Assembly: GCA_003215655.1 (NCBI GenBank)
Contig: QCKB01000007.1
Location: 1 to 64,000 of the forward strand
DNA from: Prochlorococcus sp. AG-409-J16
GTDB taxonomy: Bacteria; Cyanobacteriota; Cyanobacteriia; PCC-6307; Cyanobiaceae
DNA: 64,000 nt
Direction: 5' to 3'
The translations under genes were made by a program, and so were the position numbers. Shown piece after piece: positions 1 to 10,108 of the stretch (positions are counted from its first letter, which is position 1; every line of letters starts with the position of its first letter). Under the pieces are notes generated by a model. The model was not told the origin of the DNA. It did no database searches and worked only from the letters and a program-made list of their open reading frames with translations.

Positions 1-85
1 CTGCCTTCTTCTCTGCTGCTGCCTTAGCTGCTGCTGCCTTAGCTGCTGCTGCTGCTGCCTTCTTCTCTGCCACTGATTTGTCCAA
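1..85 (-). other. Ala/Lys-rich partial reading frame at left edge
   Basis: On the minus strand, a frame opening at a TTG (position 85) or GTG (position 73) encodes a low-complexity run of Ala blocks separated by Lys and Glu-Lys-Lys, and continues past the left edge. Such Lys/Ala tails are typical of basic nucleic-acid-binding proteins, but only about 28 codons are visible and no domain can be named. The opposite strand is also open here (Ala/Leu/Phe-rich, ending near 156), so the coding strand is uncertain. GCT/GCA triplet repetition makes either frame look open by composition alone. Confidence 0.35.
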
Positions 86-287
86 GAGGTTTGACCTTAT
101 TCAAGCACCAATAACGTCACAAAAATCATCCAAGCCCATCCCTGAGATTGACTGACTGAATTGGATTATCAGCTAGTGACAGAAATTTAAACTTAATAAC
201 AAATTGAGACTGATCTTTTTTTTTACTAAAGCGATAAATAATTCACTGTTTTGAGCAAGTAAGCCAAAAACTGTCTGAATTTTTCAA

Positions 288-376
288 CGGAGAGGGAGGG
301 ATTCGAACCCTCGACAGAAGTTGCCTCCTGTAACTCCTTAGCAGGGAGCCGCTTTCAACCACTCAGCCACCTCTCC
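288..376 (-). tRNA. trnS-GCU: tRNA-Ser(GCU)
   Basis: Minus-strand cloverleaf of about 89 nt with a long variable arm, as expected of a class II tRNA. Acceptor GGAGAG pairs with CTCTCC, the D-arm contains GGCTGAGTGG, the anticodon loop is CTGCTAA with anticodon GCT, and the T-arm is GGGTTCGAATCCC. The discriminator is G and CCA is not encoded. It lies downstream of alr on the same strand. Confidence 0.95.
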
Positions 377-444
377 AGCAGCAAGACCACCTTATCAACT
401 GCTTTGACAGAGTGCCTTCGATTATTCCTACCAAAAGGAATCAC

Positions 445-1665
445 TTATATAACTATCCTTGGCAGTCGATGCTTAAAGCTGCAGAGAATCTCCCAAGGAA
501 TCAATCCACTGACTTCACTCCAATCCTTTGGACCTATGGATTGATCCCCGTCTTTGCCCAAAATAGTTACCACACTACCTATAGCTAAATCTTGACAATC
601 AGTTGCATCTACTACCATTTGATCCATTGTGATTGCACCAATCTGTGGAAGAAGCTGACCGTTAATCAGAACAAAAATAGATCCTGAAAGAGATCGAACA
701 ACTCCATCGGCATATCCAATCCCAACAACTGCTAATCGCGTTTTTCTTTTAGTGATAAATCGATGCCCATAACTAACACCCACCCCCTTTGGGACTTCCC
801 TGATTAAATTAACCCTTGCTTTCAAAGCAAGCGCAGGAGAAAAATCTATTTGTTCAATTAATTGCTTTATTGGGCTATAGCCATAAAGAGCCAAGCCCAC
901 ACGGACCATGTCGTAATGCAAAGCCTTGTCTCGTAATGTGCCTGCAGAGTTCGCAATATGTCTAAAAAATCCATCACCCTGAGCAGGTAAAACTCTAAGT
1001 ACTTGGTCAAAACGTTCTTTCTGCTGCTGAGTAACTTCTTTTTCCAATGCCCCATATAAATCCCCATCAGCTAGGGCCAAATGACTATAAACACCTTTTA
1101 ATTGGACATTTTTGACGCTATTGATTGTTTTGACCAATCCAGGGGCTTCTGAAAGATCGCAACCCAATCTCGTCATACCTGTATCAATTTTTAGCTGTAC
1201 AGAAAATTTCCTCCCACTATCAATGGCTAATTTTTCGCATAGGTTTACTTCATGAATGGTGCTCAAAGTAGGCATCAGCTGCCAATGAAGACAAGCCCTC
1301 AAATCTTCTACATCTACAAGGCTCCCTAATAAAAGTATTGGGACTTCAAACCCTGCCTTGCGTAATTCAATACCTTCTTGAAGGGTTGCTACCCCTAATT
1401 GACTGGCCCCTCCCCGAATGGAAGCACTTGCCACCACTAATGCCCCATGGCCATAACCATCCGCCTTCACAACCGCCATTAATTGGCAATCATTTGAAAG
1501 CAGGCTTTTAACAATCCGGGTATTTCTCTCAAGGCAATTTGGACTCACCTCAACCCATGCACGCTGACGAGGGTCAGCATCACCTTCTAATCCAAAAGGG
1601 TTCGCTAAAGGTTCCGAAATGGTTTTAGGTTCGACTTCCATTAGAGATGAGATATGCAAATGCAA
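445..1665 (-). CDS. alr: Alanine racemase
   Basis: PLP-dependent interconversion of L- and D-alanine, supplying D-Ala for peptidoglycan in the cytoplasm. The N-terminal TIM barrel carries the PLP lysine motif VVKADGYGHG (Lys near residue 67). The second catalytic residue is the Tyr of VSYGHRF near residue 300, followed by the C-terminal beta domain with GAITMDQMVVD. At about 400 residues it is slightly longer than usual because of an N-terminal extension. An internal ATG at 1641 (MEVEPK) is an equally good start. It is divergent from the HNH gene, so the two share a short promoter region of well under 100 bp. Confidence 0.95.
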   Translation of the reverse strand: MHLHISSLMEVEPKTISEPLANPFGLEGDADPRQRAWVEVSPNCLERNTRIVKSLLSNDCQLMAVVKADGYGHGALVVASASIRGGASQLGVATLQEGIELRKAGFEVPILLLGSLVDVEDLRACLHWQLMPTLSTIHEVNLCEKLAIDSGRKFSVQLKIDTGMTRLGCDLSEAPGLVKTINSVKNVQLKGVYSHLALADGDLYGALEKEVTQQQKERFDQVLRVLPAQGDGFFRHIANSAGTLRDKALHYDMVRVGLALYGYSPIKQLIEQIDFSPALALKARVNLIREVPKGVGVSYGHRFITKRKTRLAVVGIGYADGVVRSLSGSIFVLINGQLLPQIGAITMDQMVVDATDCQDLAIGSVVTILGKDGDQSIGPKDWSEVSGLIPWEILCSFKHRLPRIVI

Positions 1666-1721
1666 TAGGGATGCACAACTCTTGGTATGGAGTTAGCATG
1701 CCGCGTAATCTGTTGGCTAAC

Positions 1722-2225
1722 ATGGCCCAGGTTCTTGTTTTAAATGCGTCTTATGAGCCGTTAAACATCACTACCTGGCGAAGAGCAATGGTAATGATGT
1801 TAAAAGGTAAGGCAGAAAGCCTTGAACAAGATTCGAGTAGAAGAATTCGACCAGACATACTCCTGCCAACAGTCATTCGATTACGTCAATTTGTTCAAGT
1901 ACCTTTTCGAGAACTACCAAGAACTAGAAAGAATCTGTTCCATCGAGATGGCCATTCATGCCAATACTGTGGATACAAAGGAGATAGTCTTTCAATAGAT
2001 CATGTAATACCTAGAAGTAGAGGCGGGAATGACTCCTGGGAAAATGTCACTACAGCTTGTTTGCCGTGCAATGTTAAAAAAGGAAATCGAACTCCCCAGG
2101 AAGCAAATATGCCATTAAAGAAAAAGCCCAGAAGACCCCTCAGCAATCTGAATTTTGAAGCAAATCAAGAAATCAACTCAGGCAAACACAAAGAATGGAG
2201 TAAGTATGTAATTGGATGGGACTGA
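1722..2225 (+). CDS. HNH endonuclease family protein
   Basis: About 167 residues with the start taken at MAQVLVLNASYEPLN, since this beginning is typical of the widespread bacterial HNH family. An upstream in-frame ATG at 1698 is possible. The core is a zinc-ribbon HNH: CQYCG, then SIDHVIPRSRGG, then N..TACLPCN, so both CxxC pairs and the catalytic His are present. A metal-dependent DNA nuclease fold is therefore well supported, but the cellular role of this cyanobacterial group is not established. No intron, intein or mobile element is visible around it. It converges on prfA with only 14 nt between the stops. Confidence 0.9.
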   Translation: MAQVLVLNASYEPLNITTWRRAMVMMLKGKAESLEQDSSRRIRPDILLPTVIRLRQFVQVPFRELPRTRKNLFHRDGHSCQYCGYKGDSLSIDHVIPRSRGGNDSWENVTTACLPCNVKKGNRTPQEANMPLKKKPRRPLSNLNFEANQEINSGKHKEWSKYVIGWD

Positions 2226-2239
2226 AAATTCAGAAATCG

Positions 2240-3337
2240 CTAACTATCAATTTCATTAGTTAATTTCTCCATCTGAAGGCGCTGTTCATCAGCAATACAA
2301 GCACCTATTAATTCCTCTAAATCACCTTCAAGAACTGGATCAAGCGAAAAATTCTTACCTAGTCTATGGTCTGTAGCACGACTATCTTTGTAGTTATAAG
2401 TGCGAATCTTTTCACTGCGGTCTCCAGTGCCGACTTGAGCTCGCCGTTGCGAACTCTCCTTAGCATTAGCCTCAGCTATTTGGCGTTCTAGCAACTTAGC
2501 TCGCAAAATCTCCATAGCTCTTTCACGGTTCTGTAATTGAGAGCGTTGCTGCGTACAAAATACCCTTATCCCAGTTGGCTTATGCAACAAGTCAACAGCT
2601 GTCTCAACCTTGTTAACGTTCTGACCACCTGCTCCTCCAGAACGTGCTGTTGATATCACAAGCTCACCAGGATCAATTTGAACCTCTACGGCATCAGCCT
2701 CAGGCATCACCGCAACGGTGGCAGTAGATGTATGCACTCTTCCTTGAGACTCAGTTGCAGGAACCCTTTGAACACGATGAACACCTGCCTCAAATTTTAG
2801 TTGACTAAATACAGCATTACCTTTTAAGGAAATAATTAACTCCCTAAATCCGCCTAAATCCGCCTCACTAGAACTAACTGGTTGAACTTCCCAACCTAAT
2901 CTTTGACCATAACGCTCATACATTCGGGCCAAATCACCTGCCCAAATGCAAGCCTCATCTCCACCGGCACCAGCACGAATCTCTAACATGACACTTCGAT
3001 CATCCCTAGGATCTTTAGGTAGCAAAGCTAAGGTCAAGCGTTTCAATAAGTCTTCTTTCCTAATTTCTAATTGCTGCAATTCCTCCTGCACTAAAGATTC
3101 CATATCTTCGTCACCTCTACTACCACGAAGAAGCTGACGAGTCTTCTCAAGCTCTTCCTCTACACATTGGAGTGCTTCATAGTCGAGAACAAGGGGCTCA
3201 AGGTGAGCACGTTCTCTAGCAATATTCTGAAGTTTCTTTGGATCTGAAGCAACATCTGGGTCAGCTAATTGTCGTTCGAGATTATTGAAACTTGACTTTG
3301 CTGCTTCCAGCCTTGGTTTAAGAGTTGAGGAGTCCAT
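2240..3337 (-). CDS. prfA: Peptide chain release factor 1
   Basis: Recognises UAA and UAG in the ribosomal A site and triggers hydrolysis of peptidyl-tRNA. The 365 residues carry the catalytic GGQ in [10 protein letters not shown] and the RF1 codon-recognition tripeptide PAT in [10 protein letters not shown], which separates it from RF2. It is the last gene of the minus-strand ribosomal cluster, 59 nt after rpmE, an order common in marine cyanobacteria. Confidence 0.97.
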   Translation of the reverse strand: MDSSTLKPRLEAAKSSFNNLERQLADPDVASDPKKLQNIARERAHLEPLVLDYEALQCVEEELEKTRQLLRGSRGDEDMESLVQEELQQLEIRKEDLLKRLTLALLPKDPRDDRSVMLEIRAGAGGDEACIWAGDLARMYERYGQRLGWEVQPVSSSEADLGGFRELIISLKGNAVFSQLKFEAGVHRVQRVPATESQGRVHTSTATVAVMPEADAVEVQIDPGELVISTARSGGAGGQNVNKVETAVDLLHKPTGIRVFCTQQRSQLQNRERAMEILRAKLLERQIAEANAKESSQRRAQVGTGDRSEKIRTYNYKDSRATDHRLGKNFSLDPVLEGDLEELIGACIADEQRLQMEKLTNEIDS

Positions 3338-3396
3338 ATGAACTTCAACAGCAAATATTTTTTAAATTTGATTTAAGAAAAAATATCTCGAAATTT

Positions 3397-3681
3397 TCAA
3401 CCCTCGCTTTTAGGACTTTCCTTAGTTTTCTTTTGTTGTGCTTTTTTCGAATCTCCAGAGGCTGTCTCATCAGAACTTCCCATCCCATATTTACGCATGA
3501 AACGATCCACCCGACCTTCTGTATCAAGAATCTTTTGTGTTCCTGTAAAGAAAGGATGATTTCCACTCCAAACATCAACATGTATCTCAGGCTGAGTAGA
3601 GCCAGTAGTCATAACTACTTCTCCATTGCAAATCACCTTTGCTTCGGGATACCAAGTGGGGTGAATTTCAGGCTTAGGCAT
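3397..3681 (-). CDS. rpmE: 50S ribosomal protein L31
   Basis: Ribosomal large-subunit protein of 94 residues, beginning MPKPEIHPTWYPEAKV and containing the family motif HPFFTGTQ. Only one Cys (in VICNGE) is present, so the four-Cys zinc site of C-plus L31 is missing and this is a zinc-independent C-minus form. A Lys/Ser-rich tail of about 25 residues follows GRVDRFMRKYGM. It sits between rpsI and prfA. Confidence 0.95.
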   Translation of the reverse strand: MPKPEIHPTWYPEAKVICNGEVVMTTGSTQPEIHVDVWSGNHPFFTGTQKILDTEGRVDRFMRKYGMGSSDETASGDSKKAQQKKTKESPKSEG

Positions 3682-3723
3682 TGAAATGAAAAATGAAATT
3701 TTAAAAAAGAAAGCAGTTTGAAA

Positions 3724-4134
3724 CTAGCGTTTAGAGAATTGAGGAGCTTTTCTCGCTTTCTTCAATCCATATTTTCTACGTTCCTTTGCTCGGGGATCAC
3801 GACTGAGATGACCCTCTGTTTTCAAAGGCTTACGGTTATCAGCAGATAACTCACATAAGGCTCTTGCCGCTCCTTGCTTAATTGCATCGGCTTGGCCTGT
3901 CAAACCTCCACCATGAACATTGACCAAAACATCATATTCCCCTTTAAGTCCGAGAGTCTGTAGAGGAGCTTCAACCGCAGCTAAATACGACGGATTGAAA
4001 TTGAGATAATGATCACCTGGTCTCCCATTAATCGTGATAGTTCCTTTCCCTGGAACTAAACGTACACGGGCAACAGAAGTCTTTCTACGGCCTGTACCCC
4101 AATAGACAGCTGTAGTAGTGCTCGAGTTAGTCAT
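3724..4134 (-). CDS. rpsI: 30S ribosomal protein S9
   Basis: Small-subunit protein whose C-terminal basic tail reaches the P-site tRNA. Residues near 12-20 read [16 protein letters not shown], the S9 signature, and the protein ends in [12 protein letters not shown] with the conserved terminal Lys-Arg. Its ATG overlaps the rplM stop by 4 nt, implying translational coupling, as in the usual L13-S9 pair. Confidence 0.97.
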   Translation of the reverse strand: MTNSSTTTAVYWGTGRRKTSVARVRLVPGKGTITINGRPGDHYLNFNPSYLAAVEAPLQTLGLKGEYDVLVNVHGGGLTGQADAIKQGAARALCELSADNRKPLKTEGHLSRDPRAKERRKYGLKKARKAPQFSKR

Positions 4135-4583
4135 TTAGAAGAAAAAGCTGAATCTAGTTTCATTTCCTGAGGCTGTTGAGCTGAATGAGGGTGATCAACA
4201 CCTCTATAAACCTTTAATTTACGAAACAACTGTCTCCCCAAGGAATTATGGGGAAGCATTCCTTTAATTGCTTTCTCAATAATCCTTTCAGGCAAGCGAT
4301 CTTGTAAAGACTTAAAAGTTTCAACCTTCATTCCTCCAGGGCGACCTGAATGACGTCGATAAAGCTTTTGATCAGCTTTATTCCCAGTCACTCTAATCTT
4401 TTCGGCATTCACCACCACCACAAAATCACCTGTATCTAGATGAGGACTAAAGGTTGGCTTGTTCTTTCCACGAAGTATAGAGGCAACGACAGTAGCCAAT
4501 CTTCCTAGAGTTTGATTCTCTGCATCCACCAAATACCAATGGCGAGCAATAGAATCTATTGATGGGACAGTAGTCTTGTTCAT
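4131..4583 (-). CDS. rplM: 50S ribosomal protein L13
   Basis: Early-assembly large-subunit protein of 150 residues. Family motifs visible are [16 protein letters not shown] near the N-terminus and [17 protein letters not shown] in the middle. It is translationally coupled to rpsI by a 4-nt overlap and lies 139 nt after truA. Confidence 0.97.
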   Translation of the reverse strand: MNKTTVPSIDSIARHWYLVDAENQTLGRLATVVASILRGKNKPTFSPHLDTGDFVVVVNAEKIRVTGNKADQKLYRRHSGRPGGMKVETFKSLQDRLPERIIEKAIKGMLPHNSLGRQLFRKLKVYRGVDHPHSAQQPQEMKLDSAFSSK

Positions 4584-4722
4584 TTCGGCAGCATGCCGTT
4601 ACAGTTGTACCCTGTCGCAAGCAACAGAGCTGTGCAGTGAGCCGCAAGCCCATAAATCTAGGCCTGACTTTTTGCTCGAAGTAATACTCTACATGGTTAT
4701 AGAGCCTAAAAGATATAAGGAG

Positions 4723-5604
4723 CTAAAGGGGAATAGGGGGTGGATCGATTGGAGGATCACTTCTAGACAACTCATATTTCGGGAAAGAATCAAAGCTAGC
4801 TATTTGAGCAAAAATCGGATCTTCGTAACCGGCCCGCAAAAGGCATAGACCTTTTGCGGGTCCAGACTCCTTGACTTCCGTTCTCCTCTTCTCCTTCCAA
4901 CGCCTTTCAAAGGTTGAAAGACTGAACTTATGCTCACCGAGTGCCACTAATTGACCAATCAACAATCGAACCATTCCATATAAAAAACCAGTTGCTTGAA
5001 TTTCAATCCCCAGCAAGTCTCCATTCCTCTCAAGATGAATGTCTTGGACTGTAGTAAAAGCATTGGGTCTATTACTACCTGCTCGCTGAAAGGCTGAAAA
5101 ATCATGATGACCTAAAAGGCCTTCAAGCGCTTGCTTCATTAAAGCTTCATCAAGCCTATAGTTATATTTATGCCAAGTCCAAGGTTCTAAAAATAAGTTA
5201 GGTCTGCGAGCGTTGTAAATGGTATATCGATAACGCCTATAAGTAGCTGAATAGCAAGCATGCCAGTTGGCTGGTCTTGAGATCGCATCAAGCACCCGAA
5301 TTGATTGAGGGAGCCTGCCATTGAGTGCATTAGCCCATCTATAAACAGGTATTGGTCCGCAACAATCAAAGTGAGCCACTTGCCCAGCAGCATGAACACC
5401 AGCGTCTGTTCTTCCAGCAGCTACAACATTAATAGGTCTATATGGATCGAGTTCTGCTATGGCATCCTCTAATACACCCTGAACACTTAATCCCTGTAGC
5501 TGCCTTTGCCAACCACAAAAAGAAGCTCCTTCATATTGAAGATTAAGAGCTATACGTTGGAATTTTGAATTTTCTTCTCCTTTCGCCTTTTGTTGTTGTG
5601 GCAT
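4723..5604 (-). CDS. truA: tRNA pseudouridine synthase A
   Basis: Forms pseudouridine at positions 38-40 of the tRNA anticodon arm. The 293 residues include the catalytic Asp in [11 protein letters not shown] (near residue 67), the N-terminal [16 protein letters not shown], and the C-terminal [12 protein letters not shown] and [13 protein letters not shown] motifs. The C-terminus runs about 15 residues beyond the usual end with a Pro-rich tail. It sits in the ribosomal cluster between rplQ and rplM. A perfect 11-bp inverted repeat lies inside the 3' part. Confidence 0.96.
   Translation of the reverse strand: MPQQQKAKGEENSKFQRIALNLQYEGASFCGWQRQLQGLSVQGVLEDAIAELDPYRPINVVAAGRTDAGVHAAGQVAHFDCCGPIPVYRWANALNGRLPQSIRVLDAISRPANWHACYSATYRRYRYTIYNARRPNLFLEPWTWHKYNYRLDEALMKQALEGLLGHHDFSAFQRAGSNRPNAFTTVQDIHLERNGDLLGIEIQATGFLYGMVRLLIGQLVALGEHKFSLSTFERRWKEKRRTEVKESGPAKGLCLLRAGYEDPIFAQIASFDSFPKYELSRSDPPIDPPPIPL
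4833..4860 (-). repeat. Perfect 11-bp inverted repeat inside truA
   Basis: Arms CCCGCAAAAGG and CCTTTTGCGGG are separated by 6 nt, giving a stable RNA stem-loop. It falls in the conserved coding segment [12 protein letters not shown], so codons constrain it. No U-run follows on the transcript, so it is not a classic intrinsic terminator. Confidence 0.7.
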
Positions 5605-5642
5605 TTAGGGAGAAAGAAGCTATCGAGGCAATCTATCTTCAA

Positions 5643-5993
5643 CTAAACAAGCTCTATTATCGCCATCTCAGCATTATCACCCCGACGAGGGACAGTTCTT
5701 ATTATCCGGGTATAACCACCCTTACGATCCCCATAACGATCACTAGCTTTTTCAAAAAGGTTATGAACAAGCTGCTTATCATATATATATCCAATAGCAC
5801 GTCGCCTTGAAGCAAGACTACCTTCCTTTGCAAGGGTAATCATACGTTCGGCCTCATTTCGAAGAGCCTTTGCCCTTGCTTTAGTAGTAGTGACTCTCCC
5901 TTCTCTTATCAATTGAGTGGTCAAGCCACGAAGCATTGCTTTACGTTGATCGGCAGGCCTACCTAATTGTGGGGTTCGACATTGGTGACGCAT
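5643..5993 (-). CDS. rplQ: 50S ribosomal protein L17
   Basis: Large-subunit protein of 116 residues beginning [18 protein letters not shown], the family signature, and ending in the conserved [11 protein letters not shown]. It follows rpoA by 29 nt, the common bacterial rpoA-rplQ order. Confidence 0.97.
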   Translation of the reverse strand: MRHQCRTPQLGRPADQRKAMLRGLTTQLIREGRVTTTKARAKALRNEAERMITLAKEGSLASRRRAIGYIYDKQLVHNLFEKASDRYGDRKGGYTRIIRTVPRRGDNAEMAIIELV

Positions 5994-6022
5994 ATTTCTT
6001 AAAAGGGTTATAAGGATGAAAT

Positions 6023-6961
6023 TTAGGCAGAAGTTCTACTTTGAGGGATAGAAATGCCTATTCTCTCAAGAGCTTCAATTACTTCATCAGCGGACTTGGA
6101 GCCAAAGTTCTTGATCTCCAAAAGGTCCTCGTAACTGAAACCCATCAAGTCTGAAACTGAGTTTACTTGGGCGCGTTTTAAGCAATTGTATGCCCGCACA
6201 GAAAGATTTAATTCTTCTAGAGGGATCTGCGCTTCAGCAGAAGGTTCTGGTTCCTGAGGAACCTCCTCCACCATTGTTACTGTCGCCAAAGGCTGAAACA
6301 GCTCTATCAGTTGATTTGCCGCTTCTGCTAATGCGTCATCAGGAGTGGTAGAGCCATCAGTGACAATCTCCATCCTTAACCTTTCTCTAGTTGATCCACC
6401 TTCAGCAACAGCTGTTTCATCAATAGTGAAATTCACCCTAAGAACGGGCATAAAAACTGCGTCTATCTGAAGCAAATCAATTGCATTAACTTCTTCATTG
6501 TGGCGATCAACTGGGCGATACCCAACTCCCCTCTCAACATGGAGTTCTAACTCAAGGCTATGGCCCTCATGCACAGTTGCAATTGGTCGATCGCCATCTA
6601 CAACCTGAACCTGAGATGAAAACTGAAGATCTTTAGCTTTAACTTCTGCAGGACCTGAAACAACAAGTCGCCCTATCTCAAGTTCTGGAGTTCGGCTATT
6701 AACAGATAATTGCTTGCAATTCAAAAGGATATCTAAAACATCCTCTCTAACACCAGGAATAGTTGCATATTCATGGTTCACCCCAGCTATACGCACTGCT
6801 GTTACCGCACTGCCTTCTAAGCCTCCCATTAGCACCCTTCTAAGGGAATTACCTAAGGTGGTAGCTTGTCCACGTTCAAGAGGTCCTATTAGGAACACTC
6901 CTGTCTGCGCACGGTCATTAGCGACTTGATGGTCGATCCGATCGATCTGGTATTGCAACAC
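6023..6961 (-). CDS. rpoA: RNA polymerase alpha subunit
   Basis: 312-residue alpha subunit. The N-terminal dimerisation and assembly domain (about 1-230) includes [16 protein letters not shown]. An acidic linker rich in Glu and Pro leads to the C-terminal domain, which contacts promoter DNA and activators and has [16 protein letters not shown] and [17 protein letters not shown]. It lies between rpsK and rplQ in the usual order. Confidence 0.98.
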   Translation of the reverse strand: MLQYQIDRIDHQVANDRAQTGVFLIGPLERGQATTLGNSLRRVLMGGLEGSAVTAVRIAGVNHEYATIPGVREDVLDILLNCKQLSVNSRTPELEIGRLVVSGPAEVKAKDLQFSSQVQVVDGDRPIATVHEGHSLELELHVERGVGYRPVDRHNEEVNAIDLLQIDAVFMPVLRVNFTIDETAVAEGGSTRERLRMEIVTDGSTTPDDALAEAANQLIELFQPLATVTMVEEVPQEPEPSAEAQIPLEELNLSVRAYNCLKRAQVNSVSDLMGFSYEDLLEIKNFGSKSADEVIEALERIGISIPQSRTSA

Positions 6962-7010
6962 GGGCTGAAACGGGAGAAGGGATTTGGAGCCTGGAAGATA
7001 AAGACGATAA

Positions 7011-7403
7011 TCAGACGCGACGGCGTTTAGGCCGACGACACCCGTTATGTGGTAATGGAGTTACATCTCTAATAAGGGTGATCTCAAGTCCTGCCACCTG
7101 TAAAGCACGTATGGCGGTTTCACGACCAGATCCTGGACCTCTGACAAGAACCTCTATTTGACGCATACCTTGATCTAGAGCACGCCTAGCTGCAGCTTCT
7201 GCTGCAGTTTGGGCTGCAAAAGGTGTGCCCTTCCGAGCACCTTTAAATCCACTTGCACCAGCTGAGGACCAAGAAATCACCTCACCTGCGGTATCAGTAA
7301 TTGAAACAATCGTGTTGTTGAATGTGCTCTGAATATGAACAACGCCATTTGGGACGTTGCGTTTGGTCTTTTTAGGACCAGTTTTCTTAGCGGGTGTGGC
7401 CAT
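7011..7403 (-). CDS. rpsK: 30S ribosomal protein S11
   Basis: Small-subunit platform protein of 130 residues. Motifs visible are [32 protein letters not shown] and the C-terminal [16 protein letters not shown], all diagnostic of S11. It is cotranscribed with rpsM upstream and rpoA downstream. Confidence 0.98.
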   Translation of the reverse strand: MATPAKKTGPKKTKRNVPNGVVHIQSTFNNTIVSITDTAGEVISWSSAGASGFKGARKGTPFAAQTAAEAAARRALDQGMRQIEVLVRGPGSGRETAIRALQVAGLEITLIRDVTPLPHNGCRRPKRRRV

Positions 7404-7467
7404 ATTGGTTGGGGCCTTTTAGATACGGTTTCGGATAGATGAAATTGTTGAGGCAAGAAGCTGTGAA

Positions 7468-7833
7468 TTATTTCTTCTTGCCTGCGACTGTCTTCCTAGC
7501 GCCTCGACGGGTTCGCGCATTTGTTCTCGTCCGCTGGCCTCTAACTGGCAAGCTCATTCGGTGTCTACGGCCGCGCAAGCAACCAATATCCTGAAGTCGC
7601 TTAAGGGCCATGCCCTCCTGACGGCGCAAGTCGCCTTCAAGGGTGAAAGACTCAGTAGCTGCTCGAAGCTTCTGAACATCTCCATCCTCTAGATCCTTTA
7701 CACGAACATCAGGATTAACTCCTGATTTATCCAGGATGGTCTTGGCCCTATTAAGACCAATCCCATAGATGTAAGTAAGGGCAACTTCAACCCGCTTTTC
7801 ACGGGGTATGTCGATGCCGGCAATCCTTGCCAC
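7468..7833 (-). CDS. rpsM: 30S ribosomal protein S13
   Basis: Small-subunit head protein contacting the P-site tRNA and the subunit bridge. It starts [26 protein letters not shown] and has the conserved [14 protein letters not shown] followed by a basic tail ending in KKK. 121 residues, normal length, between rpmJ and rpsK. Confidence 0.98.
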   Translation of the reverse strand: MARIAGIDIPREKRVEVALTYIYGIGLNRAKTILDKSGVNPDVRVKDLEDGDVQKLRAATESFTLEGDLRRQEGMALKRLQDIGCLRGRRHRMSLPVRGQRTRTNARTRRGARKTVAGKKK

Positions 7834-7941
7834 TGAGGAATTAATTATGAGAGGACAAATACCGCATTAAGCGGTTAAAGCTCAATCGATGAAAGGTTGA
7901 AAACCTTTTTGCATCTCTCAAGCTAATGACCAGGAATTAAA

Positions 7942-8055
7942 TTAACCCTGGCGCTGCTTGTGCTTAGGGACAGTGCAGATCACCATCACCCGGCCATGGC
8001 GTCGAATCACCCGGCACTTTTCGCACATTTTTTTGACTGAGGCACGCACCTTCAT
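7942..8055 (-). CDS. rpmJ: 50S ribosomal protein L36
   Basis: A 37-residue ribosomal protein beginning [19 protein letters not shown] and ending VPKHKQRQG. The zinc ligands of the Cys-plus form are present (CEKC, a later Cys and His). The ATG is at 8055 and the TAA at 7942-7944. It lies between adk and rpsM, the normal bacterial location. Confidence 0.97.
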   Translation of the reverse strand: MKVRASVKKMCEKCRVIRRHGRVMVICTVPKHKQRQG

Positions 8056-8100
8056 GGGTGTGGCTCTCCAATTTCCCAAACTCCAACTCTACAACATCAT

Positions 8101-8649
8101 TCAACTAATAATTTGCTCAATACGTTCAGCGACCTCGTCAATAGTGCCATCAGCCTTAATAGCCCTCAAAAGTCCCTTATCCTGATAGTGATTTACGAGA
8201 GGAGCCGTCTTTTCTTTATAGACCTCTAAGCGATTACGAATGACAGGTTCATTGTCATCATCACGCCCCCTAGAAAGCAACCGCCTAACCAATAATTCAT
8301 CATCAATCTCCAACAAAATAACAGCTTGAATAGGCTGTTTAATCTTCTCAAGCAAAGGATTTAGTGCCTTTGCTTGTGCAAGATTTCTTGGGAATCCATC
8401 CAAAAGCCAGCCCTTACTCTGGTTGATCAGTTTTCTCTGGACAATTCCAAGAACTAATGAATCACTAACCAACTCCCCTCGATTCATTACAGCCGCGGCT
8501 TCCAGGCCAAATTCAGTACCTGCAGCCACTTCAGCCCTAAGCAAATCTCCAGTAGAGAGATGCATAAGATCTTTTGAATCACAAAGCCTGATTGCCTGAG
8601 TCCCTTTACCTGCACCAGGAGGGCCTAGGAACAAAAGACGATTATTCAT
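8101..8649 (-). CDS. adk: Adenylate kinase
   Basis: Catalyses AMP + ATP to 2 ADP in the cytoplasm. The Walker A loop GPPGAGKGTQ is near residues 9-18, the AMP-binding STGDLLRAEV near 32, and the DGFPRN motif near 84. At 182 residues it is the short form, with a small loop in place of the zinc-binding LID. It lies between secY and rpmJ, the standard spc-operon arrangement. Confidence 0.97.
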   Translation of the reverse strand: MNNRLLFLGPPGAGKGTQAIRLCDSKDLMHLSTGDLLRAEVAAGTEFGLEAAAVMNRGELVSDSLVLGIVQRKLINQSKGWLLDGFPRNLAQAKALNPLLEKIKQPIQAVILLEIDDELLVRRLLSRGRDDDNEPVIRNRLEVYKEKTAPLVNHYQDKGLLRAIKADGTIDEVAERIEQIIS

Positions 8650-8687
8650 TAGTCAGAAAAATAGGAATAGAAAAGTTCTTAGCCTGT

Positions 8688-10007
8688 TTACTGCCGAACA
8701 AGCCCTTCATATCTCTGAGAAATAACATAAGTCTGAACTTGCTTAGCAGTATCTATTGCAACACCAACAAGAATAAGCAATGAAGTTGCTCCTAATCCCT
8801 GAAAAGTCTGAACATTTGTAGCTCGTTCTACAGCTGCTGGGATAATTGCTACTGCCCCAAGAAATAGACCTCCTAATAAAGTCAAACGATTCTGGACACC
8901 TGATAAATAAGAAGCAGTAGCACTTCCAGGACGAACTCCTGGAATAGCAACTCCTGATCTCTTTAAATTAGTAGCAACATCAATAGGATTAATAGTTAAG
9001 GATGCATAAAAATAAGAGAATCCAACTATCAACGTAAAAAACACTAATGCATATGGCCATGGATTAGATGACCCAGGGTTTAAAGAACTGGCTGCTCTAA
9101 TCAATAACGGGTTATTAGTAAAATTAGCAATAGTAATTGGGAGGAAAATAAGAGCTGAAGCAAAAATGATTGGCATGACACCACCAGCATTGAGCTTTAG
9201 AGGCAAATAACTCTGTCTGTTTTGCAATAAGCTTGTTCCACCAATTTGTCTTTTTGCACTTATGATTGGTAAGCGCCTAGCACCTTCTTGAACAAAAATA
9301 ATACCTACTATTGTTAATAGAAATACTAAAAGGAGAACTACTATTCCTATTACATCATTTCTATCGCCAGTTTGTGCCTTCTCAATAGTTGAGGCCAAGG
9401 CCTTAGGTAAAGTTGCGACAATATTCAAAAATATCACTAAGGAAGCACCCTGACCTATACCTTTTTCAGTAATTATTTCACTAAGCCACATAACAATCAT
9501 TGACCCTGTAACTAATGCCAATGCTGTTTGCAATACAAATACTGATTCACTAAGGCCTGCTACAGCATATTGTCTAAGAATTAAGGCAAAAATAACACTT
9601 TGGATCATGCCCCAACCTAAAGCAACATACCGAGTTATTTGCGCAATCTTTCGCCTACCTGCTTCTCCTTCATTCTTCTGAAGATCTTCAAGTTGTGGAA
9701 GGGATGCTGTAAGCAACTGCAGAATAATTGATGCGTTTATAAATGGAAGAATTCCAAGTGCAAAGACTCCAAGTGTAGATATTCCGCCACCAGTAAAGAT
9801 GTCTAAAAATCCTATTAATTGGCCTCCTTGTTGAAGAAAACTTTGAAATGATTCCCTATCAATTCCAGGAATAGGTATATATATCCCAAGTCGAATAAGT
9901 AATAACAAACCAAGAGTGGTAAGAACCCTGCCTCTCAACTCAGGGTTAGTGGCTAACTGAGATACAACTTCAGCTGCACTAGGATTACGACCCCTACTAA
10001 CTAACAT
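8688..10007 (-). CDS. secY: Preprotein translocase subunit SecY
   Basis: Channel-forming subunit of the SecYEG translocon in plasma and thylakoid membranes. 439 residues with about ten hydrophobic segments. Signature stretches include LGIYIPIPGID near the N-terminus, GIGQGASLVIFLNI in the middle, and the cytoplasmic tip motif RPGSATASYL. Normal length, with a single copy in this window. Located between rplO and adk. Confidence 0.97.
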   Translation of the reverse strand: MLVSRGRNPSAAEVVSQLATNPELRGRVLTTLGLLLLIRLGIYIPIPGIDRESFQSFLQQGGQLIGFLDIFTGGGISTLGVFALGILPFINASIILQLLTASLPQLEDLQKNEGEAGRRKIAQITRYVALGWGMIQSVIFALILRQYAVAGLSESVFVLQTALALVTGSMIVMWLSEIITEKGIGQGASLVIFLNIVATLPKALASTIEKAQTGDRNDVIGIVVLLLVFLLTIVGIIFVQEGARRLPIISAKRQIGGTSLLQNRQSYLPLKLNAGGVMPIIFASALIFLPITIANFTNNPLLIRAASSLNPGSSNPWPYALVFFTLIVGFSYFYASLTINPIDVATNLKRSGVAIPGVRPGSATASYLSGVQNRLTLLGGLFLGAVAIIPAAVERATNVQTFQGLGATSLLILVGVAIDTAKQVQTYVISQRYEGLVRQ

Positions 10008-10108
10008 TTAAAAAGAGATTTGATGAAATTAAAGAGCAGAGACTCTCAAAAGTAAAGCTATAAGAAGACCAAAAACTTTAAAATTGAGAAGCTGACAAAG
10101 TCAAAACC

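Noticed and set aside
3325-3684. Plus-strand frame over rpmE
   Set aside because: Antisense shadow of L31; the minus strand has clear family motifs.
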